Positions 8,948 to 20,070 are shown, counted from the first letter of the stretch. The stretch is 64,000 bases of DNA from Citrobacter sp. Cu233 (GCF_030332225.1 NZ_JAOWIF010000041.1:62001-126000); one strand, 5' to 3'. Numbers and translations are program-made. Notes: generated by a model not told the origin, from the sequence alone.

Positions 8948-10987
8948 TTAATACATCTCTTCTACTTCCTCGGCCAGCAGCGCTACCATCTCTTTACCAT
9001 GACTGATAATCTCTTTTTCGCTCCACTGCTTATTGCGCTTCATCAGCGTGAGCATCGCCAGAAGTTTCAGACTGTCGATCTCTTTACGAGTCAGGCTGGC
9101 TTCAAAATGCTCTCTCTTTTGCTGGGGTTGGAAATTACTTAGCCGCGAGTTTTTACTGTGGCTAATCAGGCAGAGATTCCCAAAAGCATGTAACTGCTCT
9201 TCATCCATTCTGGGATGGCCATCTATAGGGTGCTGAGGATAAAAATGTTCCACCGAGCTTCTGAAGGTAAACTCAAAACGGCGGGCAATATCGTTACTCG
9301 TGTTTTGTTTTTTCCAAAGTAAATAGTCAAGATAGTTAAAAACAAAGTTATTTTCGATAGTCCCGAATCGTAATTTAGCGTTGATAGCCTGCGACCAACG
9401 TTTGTCGCAGATGATCTCTGGAAGAAAATCATCATCACCAAAGATCATATTGTAATATGATGCAGCTTCATCCGGGGCTAAAAATCGCATAAAGACAAAG
9501 CGGCGAGCCATGTTCTCAAGATATGCCAGGTAGTCTCCGGCATCAATTTCATCTTCCGGGCTGTGTTCATCAAACAAATATGTCAGCGCACCATTGAGCC
9601 AGTGTTTATAAACCAGCGTTGGCGTTGAGACATGGAAAGCTGATAGTAACATCAGGACCTGGCGGTTTATATCCTCAAACTCTCCCTCGTTATTATCAAA
9701 GGTATTAACATAACCTACACTTTGGGGCGAGTATTGATATAAGCGTTTCAGGCTCCATCCGTCAGTGCCCTGAGTGAATTCTCGCTTAATAATATAGCGA
9801 TCAAAAAGGTATTTGCATTTCAGTAAACTATAAATGAAAGTTTTTGCCGCAGCGATTGGCTTTTCCTGCTTCAGCAGGCGTGACTCAAATTGCTCAACGA
9901 GTTGCTTGTCATCAAGTGGCACTCCCTCAGTTGTTCCCGGGTCTCTGCTGACAAGACGGAGTACATGAAGAAGGAAATTTGAAAAATTTATCACGCTGTT
10001 AAAACGCTCTGAGCCTGCGCTGTCTTCTTCTTGCTGGAGAGTACTGTCCAGACGAGTGTCACCCAATATTTCTTCCAGAGTTTGCCCCTGGCGTTGATGT
10101 TGTGCTTCTGTCGCGTCGGTATCTGGAAATGAGCCAGCTTGATCCAGCAATTCAACCAAATTGGAGAAACTGGTCGGATTAAATTGATGTATATGCTTTT
10201 TGCCAAACAGTTGTTGACGTTCTTTTGGCGTAAAACCGTATTGAATGTAACGTTCCATATTCGAACACGCGTCCCATACCCTGGCCAGAGTATCAAGACT
10301 TTTGTGCCGCTCTTTGGTATTCCTGATCCCATTCAGGACATTCATCAGACGCGCTTTGACGATTTCGTGTTTTTCGAGTTGTTCGCCGCGATTGTTCATC
10401 GCCTCAAAAAAATGATTAAGATCGGTATCGGCTGGCACTTCGATACGGGAAATCTGCACGTGATTGAACAGATACTTGCAAAACACCTTCAACGCGCGGC
10501 CGTTAAGCTGAAGCTCAGTCAGCGCTTTGCCGATCATCTCGTAACCTCTGATCAAACCTTCGTTATAATCGTCACCGCGCATATGTTGCACATCTACGCC
10601 TTGCCATAACTTTTCGAAGGTGAGGGTAGAGACAGGGCGACTTTCGAAAGTGAGATTGAGTTTTTGATACCACTGCATATCAACAGATTTATCTGCGTGG
10701 CATTTGAGCCAGTTAGCAAGTAGGGAGAGTGTTGTAAAGCGTTGTTGCCCGTCAATAACTTCATAGCAGTCATCACCCCGGGAAAACACCACTAATGTAC
10801 CAATGTAATAAGTCTGCGGGTGCCTGGCGGAAGCGGATTTTTTCTGATAATCCAGCACATCCTGTAAAAGCTGGGTAATTTCGCCCTGGCCCCAGGCGTA
10901 ATTACGCTGGTACATTGGAATCAAATATTTTGCGCGGTCGCTAAGTAAATCGTTTATAAAAAAAGGCTGTACGTGGGAATTACTCAT
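8948..10987 (-). CDS. DUF262 plus DUF1524 (HNH) protein, GmrSD/SspE-like nuclease
   Basis: A 679-residue protein. Residues about 10-230 are a DUF262 (ParB/Srx-like NTPase) domain with the two defining motifs [11 protein letters not shown] and [12 protein letters not shown]. Residues about 560-650 match a DUF1524 His-Me-type nuclease: VEHFYPQHP supplies the HxxP-like histidine and [17 protein letters not shown] the closing Asn residues. This architecture is known in type IV restriction enzymes (GmrSD) and SspE, which use nucleotide binding to control DNA cleavage. The middle region is not recognised. It overlaps the upstream DUF262 gene by 8 bases, so the two are translationally linked. Role in phage or plasmid restriction is inferred. 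Confidence 0.8.
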   Translation of the reverse strand: MSNSHVQPFFINDLLSDRAKYLIPMYQRNYAWGQGEITQLLQDVLDYQKKSASARHPQTYYIGTLVVFSRGDDCYEVIDGQQRFTTLSLLANWLKCHADKSVDMQWYQKLNLTFESRPVSTLTFEKLWQGVDVQHMRGDDYNEGLIRGYEMIGKALTELQLNGRALKVFCKYLFNHVQISRIEVPADTDLNHFFEAMNNRGEQLEKHEIVKARLMNVLNGIRNTKERHKSLDTLARVWDACSNMERYIQYGFTPKERQQLFGKKHIHQFNPTSFSNLVELLDQAGSFPDTDATEAQHQRQGQTLEEILGDTRLDSTLQQEEDSAGSERFNSVINFSNFLLHVLRLVSRDPGTTEGVPLDDKQLVEQFESRLLKQEKPIAAAKTFIYSLLKCKYLFDRYIIKREFTQGTDGWSLKRLYQYSPQSVGYVNTFDNNEGEFEDINRQVLMLLSAFHVSTPTLVYKHWLNGALTYLFDEHSPEDEIDAGDYLAYLENMARRFVFMRFLAPDEAASYYNMIFGDDDFLPEIICDKRWSQAINAKLRFGTIENNFVFNYLDYLLWKKQNTSNDIARRFEFTFRSSVEHFYPQHPIDGHPRMDEEQLHAFGNLCLISHSKNSRLSNFQPQQKREHFEASLTRKEIDSLKLLAMLTLMKRNKQWSEKEIISHGKEMVALLAEEVEEMY

Positions 10988-12401
10988 AATATCTCATCTT
11001 CCTGAATAGCATGATTAGTTCATCTTCAGTTCCATTGCGATTATTTTTATTATCCTGGATGCCGAGCGTGCGCAGGGGGAATGCATGGAGATCTTTGGGG
11101 TGGCGTGCATCGCGGATAGTACGTAGTAGGTTGTTATGTAGCACATAGTTATCGACGGTAGCTAATTGAACCACCTGCTGACCGATACGGCAGGTATATG
11201 CCCAGATAAAGCATTTTTCTATCGCCAGAGACAGTTCCTGAGTCCCGAATTTATCAATATAAAAAATCAGAGCGCAATCGAACATCGCCCGGACATAGCG
11301 ATCGCCAGTGCGTGTACGCCTGACATAGCTGTTCAGGGTGTATAGAATATTGCTTGCGCAGGGTTCCAGCACCTTATTCAATAGAGTAATTGGCTTATTC
11401 TCATCAGCATCTTGTTCTCTGTTGATAATAACGGCGACCTGCTTTTGATAATGTTCGGCCATTTCAAAGAAACGGCGGCCATTGATGATCATCTGATCCA
11501 GACTGAAGGGGAAACTTAGGTTCTGACCGTCAATTTTGCGTTGGTATTGACTGTTGTAATCATCGACATAGTGGTGGGCGATCCGCAATGAACCCACATA
11601 CGGGTAATGCGCGATCTGAGAAATATTGATCCCTTTAAACAGGTCAACTTCACCTTTGCCAAAGAAGCGGGCTGATTTACCCTCTGCCCACTGACGAACC
11701 CGGAACAGGTAATTGGCAAAGAGCGTCGCCAGCCTTTCGCTAGGCAACCTCTCCCAGTGAGCGACGGCTTCAGCTTTTAGCCCAGCTTCATCAGAGGAAA
11801 ACTCACGTAAGTGGAAGGCTTTAAGTAGATCGTGGGGAGCCAGATCTTTACCGCGTGCATTTTGTGAATCGAAGAACTGAAATGCTTCTGAAACGTCATT
11901 CAACACGAAAGTGACAACTTCGCAGCGGTTCAGCATAAAGTCGATAAGTTCTTCGCTGAATTCGGTGCGTTCAACAAGCCTGAGCAACTCCAGGTAATTA
12001 CGTCGAAGATTGGCTTGTGAATCCAGACTGGCAAAACGTTGACGTGCCATAAAAGCATCGACATCAGGTTTGAGTTTGGTAAGTTGCTCGACCAGGTCTT
12101 TGCGTTTGAGGTTGTGCAGGCGAGTTTCTGTCAATGCTTTGACTGCCAGCATTAAGGTCAGGGTTCGTTGTTGACCATCAACAATATCCAGCCACGTTTT
12201 TTCTTCTTCCGAGTGCTTATGGAAAACAACAGAACCTAGCCGATAGGCCGTTTTATCGCGGTGTGATCCCAGATCGGCGAAAAGGTCGGCTATATTTTTG
12301 CTATTCCAGCGATAAGGACGCTGGTAACTTGGAATCGATAATTGCTTAACAGAAAGTAATTGACGAATGGGTATGACCTGTTTATCAAGCTGCTCCATCA
12401 T
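10980..12401 (-). CDS. DUF262 protein without nuclease domain, partner of the downstream DUF262-HNH gene
   Basis: A 473-residue protein with an N-terminal DUF262 domain ([11 protein letters not shown] and [12 protein letters not shown], both core motifs intact). Residues 150-200 contain [20 protein letters not shown], also typical of DUF262. The C-terminal half shows no HNH/DUF1524 signature, unlike its neighbour. AGGAGG lies 4 bases before the second ATG (12398), which may be the true start. It is the first gene of a two-gene operon; a heteromer in which this protein senses and the other cuts is plausible but unproven. Confidence 0.8.
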   Translation of the reverse strand: MMEQLDKQVIPIRQLLSVKQLSIPSYQRPYRWNSKNIADLFADLGSHRDKTAYRLGSVVFHKHSEEEKTWLDIVDGQQRTLTLMLAVKALTETRLHNLKRKDLVEQLTKLKPDVDAFMARQRFASLDSQANLRRNYLELLRLVERTEFSEELIDFMLNRCEVVTFVLNDVSEAFQFFDSQNARGKDLAPHDLLKAFHLREFSSDEAGLKAEAVAHWERLPSERLATLFANYLFRVRQWAEGKSARFFGKGEVDLFKGINISQIAHYPYVGSLRIAHHYVDDYNSQYQRKIDGQNLSFPFSLDQMIINGRRFFEMAEHYQKQVAVIINREQDADENKPITLLNKVLEPCASNILYTLNSYVRRTRTGDRYVRAMFDCALIFYIDKFGTQELSLAIEKCFIWAYTCRIGQQVVQLATVDNYVLHNNLLRTIRDARHPKDLHAFPLRTLGIQDNKNNRNGTEDELIMLFRKMRYYE

Positions 12402-13016
12402 GCCTCCTGCATGAATTTAAAATGGAGAACAGCTTTTTATTGTCCCTGAAACATTCTATTAATGCAATCAATGATGGTCTAACTTATTGTTATCACTTGA
12501 CTAAAGCTAAATTTCTCATGATGCGTGGTTTTTTATTTATTATTATATTCACTAAGAACCTACCATTATTTTTAGATGTTGTGATTATTCTTTATTGTGC
12601 CATCCGTTTTTCATTTTTTGTAGATATATATTTGAATAGGATGTATTCATTCTATTTTACTCGTCAATTGAATGAATATAAGCAGATGATATGTTGTCCG
12701 GATGCTGTAAATGAAAAAATTACCGAAGTTACGAGAACTTGCGTCTGCCACGGGTAATCAGCGTACCGAAACCTGCATTTCACGGGTTGCGATGGTGCAG
12801 AGAGTAATCTCTGAACACCGCCTGTCTACGGTTTATGAACCGATGATTAACATGGTTTTGACTGGTCCTAAACGCATGATGATTGATGACAGAACGCTGC
12901 AATATAATTCAGCTCAGAACAGTTGAAATGTTACCTGGGCAGAGTGAAGTCATCGCAGCGCGAGTGATATGACTGGCGACCTGTTGAGACCATGGTACCA
13001 TTACAGACTGTATCAT
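12402..13016. other. AT-rich gap with a broken AraC-type gene
   Basis: A 615-base stretch between the DUF262 operon and fecE. It contains the AraC-family fragment described separately (12711-12926). A 111-codon hydrophobic open frame at 12422-12757 has no ribosome site, very low GC and overlaps that fragment, so I do not call it a gene. Nothing else is recognised. The base composition differs from the fec genes and fits a junction of transferred segments. Confidence 0.5.
12711..12926 (+). pseudogene. AraC-family regulator, N-terminal fragment
   Basis: A 71-codon frame that matches the start of AraC_N-type regulators: a short leader, then YEPMINMVLTGPKRMMIDD, the pattern (YEPxxxxVLxGxKRxxxxD) of the cupin-like N-terminal domain. 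It stops after about a quarter of the usual 280-300 residues, and no helix-turn-helix part follows before fecE. This is a truncated remnant and is unlikely to regulate anything. Confidence 0.6.
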
Positions 13017-13784
13017 CTACCTCACTACACACATCGGCCTGCCAGATACTGGTTCGGGGTGTATCTCCGTATCCACGCTGAATACTGTTCTCAGCAATCC
13101 AGGGTTCATCACCTCTTCTGGTGTGCCTTGCGACATAACATGTCCGTTCGCCATTACCACCAGATGGTCGCAGTACCGGCTGGCCTGATTAAGGTCGTGC
13201 AGTACTGCGACCACCGTTTTCCCCTGAGCCCGGAGTTCGCCCATCAGCCGCATCAGTTCCACCTGGTGATTGATATCGAGATAGGTGGTTGGCTCATCGA
13301 GTAGCACAACGGGCGTATCCTGCGCCAGGACCATCGCCAGAAATGCGCGCTGTCGCTGACCGCCTGAAAGATCGGTTAGCCGTCGGTCGGCAAGATGTTG
13401 GATCCGGGTCTGGCTCATAGCATCATGGACCCGCGCATTGTCTTCAACGCAGAGACGCCCCCAGAGTGACAACCACGGGTTGCGACCGTACGAAACAAGT
13501 TCCTGAACGGTTATCCCCTCGGGAGTTGAATGGTGCTGGGGCAGCAGCGCCAGCCTGCGGGCTAGCTGGCGTGATGAGAGCGTGTTGATAGCAATATCGC
13601 CGAGAAATATGCCACCGGACTGTGGCGTTAACAGTCGCGAAAAACAGTTTAATAACGTTGATTTCCCGCAGCCGTTAGGGCCGAGCAGGGCGGTTGTCTT
13701 CCCCGCTGGTAGAGTCAGTGAAACGCCATCAAGCACCTTGTTTGTACCGTAACAGACCGTCAGATTTTCAGTTCGTAATGTCAT
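13017..13784 (-). CDS. fecE: Ferric dicitrate ABC transporter, ATP-binding protein
   Basis: Cytoplasmic ATPase of the ferric-citrate importer, 255 residues, the standard length. Walker A GPNGCGKSTLL, signature LSGGQRQRAFLAM, Walker B VVLLDEPTTYLD and the switch histidine in VAVLHDLNQ are all intact. It is the last gene of fecABCDE; its ATG follows the fecD stop with no gap, so translation is coupled. Confidence 0.96.
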   Translation of the reverse strand: MTLRTENLTVCYGTNKVLDGVSLTLPAGKTTALLGPNGCGKSTLLNCFSRLLTPQSGGIFLGDIAINTLSSRQLARRLALLPQHHSTPEGITVQELVSYGRNPWLSLWGRLCVEDNARVHDAMSQTRIQHLADRRLTDLSGGQRQRAFLAMVLAQDTPVVLLDEPTTYLDINHQVELMRLMGELRAQGKTVVAVLHDLNQASRYCDHLVVMANGHVMSQGTPEEVMNPGLLRTVFSVDTEIHPEPVSGRPMCVVR

Positions 13785-14741
13785 TTATCGCATTCTCACA
13801 AGCAGCCAGACAAACCATGGAGCACCGATAATGGCGGTCAGCACGCCAGCCGGAAGTTCCAGAGGAGGATGAATAATTCGCGCCAGCAGGTCGGCAACCA
13901 CCAGCAGCAACGCACCTGTCATGGCTGAAACGGGCAGCAGCCAGCGGTGACGTCCACCGGTAATGCTGCGCACCATATGCGGCACCACAAGACCAATAAA
14001 GCTAATTGGGCCGCAGACGGCCACGCCGGTCGATGTCATGGCGATGGCCAGTAGCAAAGCCTGGAGCCGAATACGCGACACCGACACACCGAGCGTGGTG
14101 GCGCGCGCATCGCCCAATGCCAGGAGGTCGAGATCGCGGCAAAAACGCAGACTCAGCGGCAGAAACAAAATCAGCAGCGGGACGGCAATCTTCACAAAGC
14201 TCCAGTCACGCCCCCATAAGCTGCCGGTCAGCCACAGCAGGGCGCTGCTCACATTCTGCGGACGCGAAAGCATCAGATAATCGGTCAGACTGGCCCAGCA
14301 GGCAGAAAGCGCAACACCCGTGAGCGCCAGCTTCATAGGCTGGCTGGTGTTCGCCAGCATTCTCAGCAGGATCAGGCCCGCCATGCCACCGGCAAAGGCC
14401 AGCAGCGGCAGAGTAATCACCGGTAGTGATGGTAAGAGAAGCAGTGCGCCTACAGAGGCAAGGCTGGCGGCATGGTTTACGCCGAGAATATCCGGTGAAG
14501 CCAGAGGGTTACGTACAATCCCCTGCACCAGCACGCCTGCCACCGCGAGGGCGGCACCGACAAGCAGCGCCAGCAGCAGTCGCGGCAGGCGGTACGCCGT
14601 TAATACGTAATGATATTCGCGCCCGGTCTGCCAGTCGGTCAGCAGGGCACGCCAGGGTACGGCGATCACCCCCATTTGCAGCGATAGAACCGAAAATCCT
14701 GCCAGCGCGAGGGCGATGAAAATGACGAACGAAATTTTCAC
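13785..14741 (-). CDS. fecD: Ferric dicitrate ABC transporter, permease
   Basis: Inner-membrane permease of the FecCD/BtuC family, 318 residues with about 9-10 hydrophobic helices. Family signatures are visible: LAVAGVLVQGIVRNPLASPD and, near the C-terminus, GPISFIGLVVPHMVRSITG, the loop that contacts the ATPase. It pairs with FecC. The start is GTG overlapping the fecC stop (GTGA), showing tight coupling. Confidence 0.96.
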   Translation of the reverse strand: MKISFVIFIALALAGFSVLSLQMGVIAVPWRALLTDWQTGREYHYVLTAYRLPRLLLALLVGAALAVAGVLVQGIVRNPLASPDILGVNHAASLASVGALLLLPSLPVITLPLLAFAGGMAGLILLRMLANTSQPMKLALTGVALSACWASLTDYLMLSRPQNVSSALLWLTGSLWGRDWSFVKIAVPLLILFLPLSLRFCRDLDLLALGDARATTLGVSVSRIRLQALLLAIAMTSTGVAVCGPISFIGLVVPHMVRSITGGRHRWLLPVSAMTGALLLVVADLLARIIHPPLELPAGVLTAIIGAPWFVWLLVRMR

Positions 14742-15736
14742 CCACGCCTCCTGACCAGCCAGACAAAACAGGGTGCACCAATCAGCGCCACTACTGCCCC
14801 CGCGGGCAATTCGCCAGGGAAGGCTAGCGCTCGGGCCAGAACATCAGCCAGCAGCAGCAGCGTGGCGCCCATAAGCATGCTCATCGGCAGGACCTTGCGC
14901 TGATCGAATCCCACCCAGAAGCGAGCCAGATGCGGCATCAGCAGACCGATAAACGCCACAGGACCTGCCACGCTGACGCAGGTACCGACCAGAAGCAACA
15001 CCAGAATATTGATAATAAAACGGAGCTTCGGCAGATTCACCCCCAGCGTGTGGGCAGTGCTGTCACTGACGTTAAGCAGGTTCAGTTGATTAGCCAGCAG
15101 CAATACCACCGGTACAGCAACCACCACCATTGGGAAAAGCTGCCAGAACTCCTGCCAACGTGCGTGGGATACGCCTCCCGCAAGCCAGTAAAAAATGCCG
15201 TAGGCGTGATCTTCCGTCAGCAGCAGGGTGATGCGGGTAAGGGCCATACAGAAAGCCGAGAACGCGATGCCCGCGAGGATCAGTTTGTTTCTGTCCTGGG
15301 TGTGGCGAAATCCACCACCTGCGGTCATCACCATCAGCCAGCTTACGCCGCCACCGCAGGCGGCGATAAAGGCGATGGAGTAACCCGTAACGGGCGCAGG
15401 GCTGATAGCGCTGGTAAGCGCCATCGCCAGCGCTGCGCCGCTGTTAATACCGAGTAGTGAAGGGGAGGCCATTGCATTATGCGTCAGGGTTTGCAGCAGC
15501 GCTCCCGCCAGAGCCAGGCTTGCGCCGATCAAAATGGCAACCAGGCTTCTCGGCAAACGAAGGTTTTGCACCAGCGCTTGTGGAAGCGTCGGCGTATGGC
15601 CCGGTAGCAGGGCGTGAATGGCGTCAACACCGGAAACAGGAATGGCCGAGTAGCAAAACAGACTCAGCCAGAAGATAGCGATAAGCGTGACAAGGGGAAG
15701 CCCCCACTGTAGCGCTGGATGTTTGAAAACTGTCAT
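14738..15736 (-). CDS. fecC: Ferric dicitrate ABC transporter, permease
   Basis: Second FecCD-family permease, 332 residues. It shows the paired family motifs LALAGALLQTLTHNAMASPS and GPVAFIGLLMPHLARFWVG. Together with FecD it forms the membrane channel that takes iron (citrate) from FecB. Its ATG overlaps the fecB stop (ATGA). Confidence 0.96.
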   Translation of the reverse strand: MTVFKHPALQWGLPLVTLIAIFWLSLFCYSAIPVSGVDAIHALLPGHTPTLPQALVQNLRLPRSLVAILIGASLALAGALLQTLTHNAMASPSLLGINSGAALAMALTSAISPAPVTGYSIAFIAACGGGVSWLMVMTAGGGFRHTQDRNKLILAGIAFSAFCMALTRITLLLTEDHAYGIFYWLAGGVSHARWQEFWQLFPMVVVAVPVVLLLANQLNLLNVSDSTAHTLGVNLPKLRFIINILVLLLVGTCVSVAGPVAFIGLLMPHLARFWVGFDQRKVLPMSMLMGATLLLLADVLARALAFPGELPAGAVVALIGAPCFVWLVRRRG

Positions 15737-16632
15737 TTCACATCGGATAAAGGCTGGTGGTGAAAGATTTTTACCGTGTCGCTGGCAATGCGTTCGGCTG
15801 CGAAAATGCCGCGCATCCGCGCCCAGGCGTTACTGTCGACCGATGCTGTCTGCTGTTTTTGCGCCGCAGTTAACATCTGCCACAGCGGGTCTTGTTGCCA
15901 GCGTTTCACGATGCTCTCTTCGCGATAGTGCGCGACCAGCAGCCATGCAGGATTGAGAGCTAGCAGCTGTTCCAGACCGATGGACGGCATAGACGAACCC
16001 GCCATCGCCGCAGGCACCGTCAGCCCCAGAGAGGTGAGGACGCCCCCGGTCCAGGTCTCCTGCGTGTGCAGGTTGAACTGCTGCTCCCGGGACGTACCAA
16101 ACACCACCAACGTGCCTTTTGGCAGTTGGCTGGCCCACGCTGACATCTGTTGTTGGTGTTGCGCCAGGCGTGACTGCATCTGTGCCTTTTTACCCACGAT
16201 TTCACCGATAATGGCCGCAGACTGAAGATTTTCAGCGTAGGTTTCATTGCGGGACTTGAGCAGCAGCACCGGTGCGATTTGCTGTAAGGCGCTGTAAATA
16301 CCTGCATGGCGGCTGCTGTCGGCAATGATCAGATCCGGTTTCAGCGCGCTGATGGCTTCTAAACTCGGCTGCGCACGCGTGCCGACAGACTGCCAGGGTT
16401 TCAGATGGGCACGAACCTCTGGAAGAATGCGCATGGCATTGTTATCGTCGGCAATGCCGACCGGACTGACATCGACAGCGGCCAGTGCGTCCGCGAACGA
16501 CAGTTCCAGCACCACTATCCGTTGTGGCGTTTTATCAAGCGTAAAGGTGCCATGTTCGTCATGAACCGTGGCGGCAAAAGCATGGCCGGTGAGCAGCAGA
16601 GCGGCGAACAGCGTGCGTAATGGTGTGAACAT
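15733..16632 (-). CDS. fecB: Periplasmic ferric dicitrate-binding protein
   Basis: Class III periplasmic substrate-binding protein, 299 residues. It has a cleavable signal peptide (MFTPLRTLFAALLLTGHAFA), then TPQRIVVLELSFADALAAVD and LEAISALKPDLIIAD, typical of iron-siderophore binding proteins. It collects ferric dicitrate released by FecA. The fecA-fecB gap holds an inverted repeat, which fits the known lower expression of fecBCDE than fecA. Confidence 0.96.
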   Translation of the reverse strand: MFTPLRTLFAALLLTGHAFAATVHDEHGTFTLDKTPQRIVVLELSFADALAAVDVSPVGIADDNNAMRILPEVRAHLKPWQSVGTRAQPSLEAISALKPDLIIADSSRHAGIYSALQQIAPVLLLKSRNETYAENLQSAAIIGEIVGKKAQMQSRLAQHQQQMSAWASQLPKGTLVVFGTSREQQFNLHTQETWTGGVLTSLGLTVPAAMAGSSMPSIGLEQLLALNPAWLLVAHYREESIVKRWQQDPLWQMLTAAQKQQTASVDSNAWARMRGIFAAERIASDTVKIFHHQPLSDVK

Positions 16633-16645
16633 GTAAATTGCCTGC

Positions 16646-16671
16646 GTCGGGTGGCGTTTCGTTTGCCCGAC
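16646..16671 (-). repeat. REP-like inverted repeat between fecA and fecB
   Basis: GTCGGG and CCCGAC flank a 14-base loop in the 73-base gap, and further GCCTGC/GCAGGC elements surround it, resembling a short palindromic (REP/BIME-type) unit. Such stem-loops stabilise the upstream mRNA and reduce downstream expression. No terminator-like T-run follows. Confidence 0.5.
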
Positions 16672-16705
16672 CTACAAATCAGCATGCAGGCCGGGTAAAC
16701 GGGGT

Positions 16706-19030
16706 TTAGAACTTCAACGAACCCTGCATATACAGCGTGCGCGGCTGGCCTGCGTAGATGCCTTTGTTGTTGTCGTCGTAAGAGCGGGTGAAATACTCTT
16801 GGTCGAAGATATTTTTCACGCCGAACGCCAGGTTCAGGTCTGCCATCTGCGGGCCAAAGTCATAGGCTACGCGTGCGCCCCAGAGCATAAAGCCAGGGAT
16901 GCGACCGGTACTGCCGTCAGCGCTCTCTTTAACGGTGTTGGCGTTATCCGCAAACTGGCTGGACTGGAAATCGCTATTCAGGTTGAAGGTCCAGTTGCCC
17001 GGCTTATAGTCCACGCCCAATGTACCTTTGTGTTTCGGTGAGAACGGCACCTGGTTGCCGTAGGTGTCGCCTTTCTCGCGAATCTCAGCGTTCACATACG
17101 CATAGCTGGCGTAGACTGAAACGTTGTCGAGCGTTGGCGCCAATGTGCCGAGATCATAGCGAGCCTGAGTTTCCAGTCCGGTATGGCGCGTTTTACCGCG
17201 TGCGGTAACGGTGTCGTTGGTTTGGTTGGAATCGTACTGATTATTAAAGTTAATCAAGAACAGCCCCATTTCCGCCGTCAGCGCGCCATCGTCGTATCGG
17301 GTTCCGAGCTCCCAGGTTCGCGCTTTTTCCGGTTCCACATTGCCGCTTTGCACAGCCTTGCCAATTTGGCTGTACTGTACGGTGCCGAATGAGCCTTCAG
17401 TGTTTGCATAAAGATTCCAGCTATCAGTCAGGTGATAAAGTACGTTTAGCGCCGGAAGTGGGGCGTTGTAGCTTACTTCCTCATGTGTGCCTTTGATGGC
17501 GTTGTTCTGGTATGACTCGATATGTTCAAAGCGCATACCCGGTGTGATAGTCCAGTTGCCAATGTCGATTTTGTCATCCAGATACCAGGCGTGCGCTTCG
17601 GTGCCGGAACGAGTGTCGCGATCGTAAGGGCTGGCGCTGGACGGCAGTTGTCCACTGCTGGTGGCAGTGTAATAACGCATTTCATGCGTCGACTCGCTCA
17701 CATAGCGGTATCCCAGGCCCACTTCGTGCGCGGAAGGCCCCACCATAAAGCTCTGACTGTAGCGTGGTTCAATGCCGCGTACCCAGTAGTTACGCGGTGA
17801 AAGGGTGAGGCGTTTGCCCTGTTCCAGGTAGCCGCTGCGCAGGGTTTCAGTGTAGAAGCCCTGAATATTGAATTTATGCTGGCTGTCCGGCTGGAACTGA
17901 TAGCCGAGGCTTGCCAGCTTGCGGCGCCCCCAGAAGCGATCGTAAGGGCGCGTGGATTGCCAGCTGTTGGCGTCGTAATCCGCGCGAGACAGGCCGCCGG
18001 GCATGTCGGCTTCACCGTCGTAGTATTGCAACAGACTGTTGAAGGTATGCACTTCGTTTGGTGCATATTTGCTTTTCAGCATCAGGTCGTCGATGCGGGT
18101 CGCGCTGTGTTCGCGCCAGTCGCTTCCACGTGTACCGGAGTAAAGCAGGGCGGTACCAAAACCGTTATCCGCCGTGCCGCCCACCATCAGGTTGTGCGTT
18201 TCTTTTGGGTTATTTTGTGAAGATGTTGGGCTGAGCTGGCCTTCCACGCCGGCTTCGATGCCGAAGTTTTTCGGAATAGCGCGGGTAACAAAGTTCACCA
18301 CACCGCCCACGCTCTGTGGCCCGTAACGCACCGCGCCACCGCCGCGAACCACGTCGATGGCGTCCATATTTCCGAGTGAGACGGGCGCCAGTGAAAGCTG
18401 CGGCTGGCCGTAAGGGGCAAACGGCACGGGAATACCGTCCATCAGTACCGTTGAGCGGCTGGCCAGGCGCGGGTTCAGGCCGCGAATACCAAAGTTCATC
18501 GCCAGATCGTGGCTACCGGTGCCGTTGTTTTCAGGGGCGGTAACGCCAGGAATGCGGTTCAGTACCTCGCGCATGGATGTTGCGCCGGTTTTGGCGAAAT
18601 CCTCGCGGCGGATAACGTCGCGTGCGCCGGCATGCTCGAATACGTCGTTTTCGCGCGCATCCCCCAGCCAGTCGCCCACCACGGTCAGGGCATCTTCTTG
18701 CGGTGTTGGTGCGGGCTCCAGCGTCCAGCTGTCATTACCCAGCGGTTTCACCTGCAGGCCACTACCGTTCAGCAGGTGTTGCAGGCCGGTTTCGACGTCG
18801 TAGTCACCGTGAAGACCGTTACTCTGTTTGCCGCGTGTCAGGTTGGCGTCAACCGACAGGGTAATTCCGCTGAGCGCGGCATACTGATTAAGGGCTTTGT
18901 CGAGCGAACCCGGTGCAATATCAACCTGCGCTGCGAAGGCGGATAATGACAGCCCGGCCAGCGGCAGCAGGCTCAGGCGAACGGCGTTAACCAAAGGTGT
19001 TGTTTTGCGAAAAACGCGTAAAGGCGTCAT
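16706..19030 (-). CDS. fecA: TonB-dependent ferric dicitrate outer-membrane receptor
   Basis: A 774-residue outer-membrane receptor and signal transducer. Order of parts: signal peptide ending near [10 protein letters not shown]-terminal signalling (STN) domain, residues about 35-110, that contacts FecR; TonB box DALTVVG; plug with [18 protein letters not shown] and [17 protein letters not shown]; then a 22-strand barrel ending in the aromatic residue of GSLKF. The length equals that of E. coli FecA. Its promoter region has FecI-type and Fur-like elements. It is transcribed as the first gene of fecABCDE. Confidence 0.97.
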   Translation of the reverse strand: MTPLRVFRKTTPLVNAVRLSLLPLAGLSLSAFAAQVDIAPGSLDKALNQYAALSGITLSVDANLTRGKQSNGLHGDYDVETGLQHLLNGSGLQVKPLGNDSWTLEPAPTPQEDALTVVGDWLGDARENDVFEHAGARDVIRREDFAKTGATSMREVLNRIPGVTAPENNGTGSHDLAMNFGIRGLNPRLASRSTVLMDGIPVPFAPYGQPQLSLAPVSLGNMDAIDVVRGGGAVRYGPQSVGGVVNFVTRAIPKNFGIEAGVEGQLSPTSSQNNPKETHNLMVGGTADNGFGTALLYSGTRGSDWREHSATRIDDLMLKSKYAPNEVHTFNSLLQYYDGEADMPGGLSRADYDANSWQSTRPYDRFWGRRKLASLGYQFQPDSQHKFNIQGFYTETLRSGYLEQGKRLTLSPRNYWVRGIEPRYSQSFMVGPSAHEVGLGYRYVSESTHEMRYYTATSSGQLPSSASPYDRDTRSGTEAHAWYLDDKIDIGNWTITPGMRFEHIESYQNNAIKGTHEEVSYNAPLPALNVLYHLTDSWNLYANTEGSFGTVQYSQIGKAVQSGNVEPEKARTWELGTRYDDGALTAEMGLFLINFNNQYDSNQTNDTVTARGKTRHTGLETQARYDLGTLAPTLDNVSVYASYAYVNAEIREKGDTYGNQVPFSPKHKGTLGVDYKPGNWTFNLNSDFQSSQFADNANTVKESADGSTGRIPGFMLWGARVAYDFGPQMADLNLAFGVKNIFDQEYFTRSYDDNNKGIYAGQPRTLYMQGSLKF

Positions 19031-19116
19031 ACCTTCTCCATCATCATTTTTGTTGTGTTCAGTTATGAGTCGAATGAGAAGGGGAAAAAGGACAATCGAA
19101 ATGAGAATTATTTTTC
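19031..19116 (-). promoter_or_regulatory. fecA promoter, FecI-dependent with Fur-like site
   Basis: The strand read towards fecA contains GAAAAATAATTCTCATTTCG, then TGTCCTTTTTC, close in order and spacing to the E. coli fecA promoter used by sigma FecI (a GGAAAT-like -35 and TGTCCT-like -10). The AT-rich AATGAGAATTATTTTTC part is a candidate Fur site. A GGAG ribosome site precedes the fecA ATG. The exact boxes are inferred from similarity. Confidence 0.6.
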
Positions 19117-20070
19117 TTACAATGCAGAGATATTTATCCAGTATCGCGTAACTGACTGAATTTTCACTGGAAGAGTCATGGCAATAACATCCAGTATTGC
19201 ATCAGTATTTTTCAGCGGGAAAGTGCCACTCAGGCGTAGCCCGGCCACAGCCGGATCGCAGCGCAGTACGCCGTTGCGATAACGGCTCAGCGTGGCAATC
19301 ACTTCACCCAAAGGTTTATCGCTGAAGCTCAGAATGCCCTGCGTCCAGGCAGCGCTTTCATCATCCGCTGGGGCTATTGCACCAAATTCAGATGCGCTAA
19401 ACTGCAGGCTCTCACCAGCGCTGACGATGCGTTTTTCCTGCGGACGATTTGCCAGTAAAACTTCAACAGCGTGTTGTTGAACGACAACGCGTGTGACGTT
19501 GTCCTGCTGGTAGACGGTAAATTCTGTGCCTAATGCGGTGAGCTGGCCCTGGCGGGTCACAACGCGGAAAGGTCTTTGCTGCGCGTCTTTTTCGGTGGTA
19601 ATAGCAATTTCGCCGTACCAGAGATGGACAACTCGTTGACGCGTATCAAAACGAACGTCCGCGGCGCTTTGTGTGTTGAGTGTCAGCAGCGAGCCATCTT
19701 CCAGCCGCTGATGGCTGACCGCGCCTTTGGCGGTGCGGTAATCCGCGCGCAGACCTTCACCGGCTTCAGATTGCCAGAGCTGCCAGCCGCCGCCCACGCC
19801 GACCAGCAGAAGTAGCCCTTTCATGACATGACGACGGGTAAGGCGCGTATCGTGCAGCGCCCGGCTGGCGACATCACCCGGTACGCGGCTGAGCTGGCTG
19901 CGCAGGTTTTCAACCTGTTGCCAGGCCCACTGATGATCTTTGTCCTCTTCGTACCATTGTTGCCAGCGCGCTTCTTGCTGTGGGCTGACACGCTCGCCGC
20001 TCAATACAGCATACCAGTGTGATGCCGAGCGCAATGCCTGGCGGCGAGAATCGGTGATAGAAGCGTTCAC
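19117..20070 (-). CDS. fecR: FecR anti-sigma / signal transduction protein
   Basis: Inner-membrane protein that passes the FecA signal to sigma factor FecI. I chose the GTG at 20070, which overlaps the fecI stop (GTGA) and gives 317 residues, the E. coli length; the upstream ATG would run back into fecI. The N-terminal cytoplasmic part ([20 protein letters not shown]) binds FecI; one membrane helix lies near residues 84-102 ([19 protein letters not shown], with a twin-Arg-like RR before it); the periplasmic FecR domain follows, ending in the FecA-contact part [20 protein letters not shown]. Confidence 0.93.
   Translation of the reverse strand: MNASITDSRRQALRSASHWYAVLSGERVSPQQEARWQQWYEEDKDHQWAWQQVENLRSQLSRVPGDVASRALHDTRLTRRHVMKGLLLLVGVGGGWQLWQSEAGEGLRADYRTAKGAVSHQRLEDGSLLTLNTQSAADVRFDTRQRVVHLWYGEIAITTEKDAQQRPFRVVTRQGQLTALGTEFTVYQQDNVTRVVVQQHAVEVLLANRPQEKRIVSAGESLQFSASEFGAIAPADDESAAWTQGILSFSDKPLGEVIATLSRYRNGVLRCDPAVAGLRLSGTFPLKNTDAILDVIAMTLPVKIQSVTRYWINISAL

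Noticed and set aside
12422-12757. 111-codon hydrophobic frame next to the DUF262 operon
   Set aside because: It has no ribosome site, very low GC that favours chance hydrophobic frames, no family match, and overlaps the AraC-type fragment.
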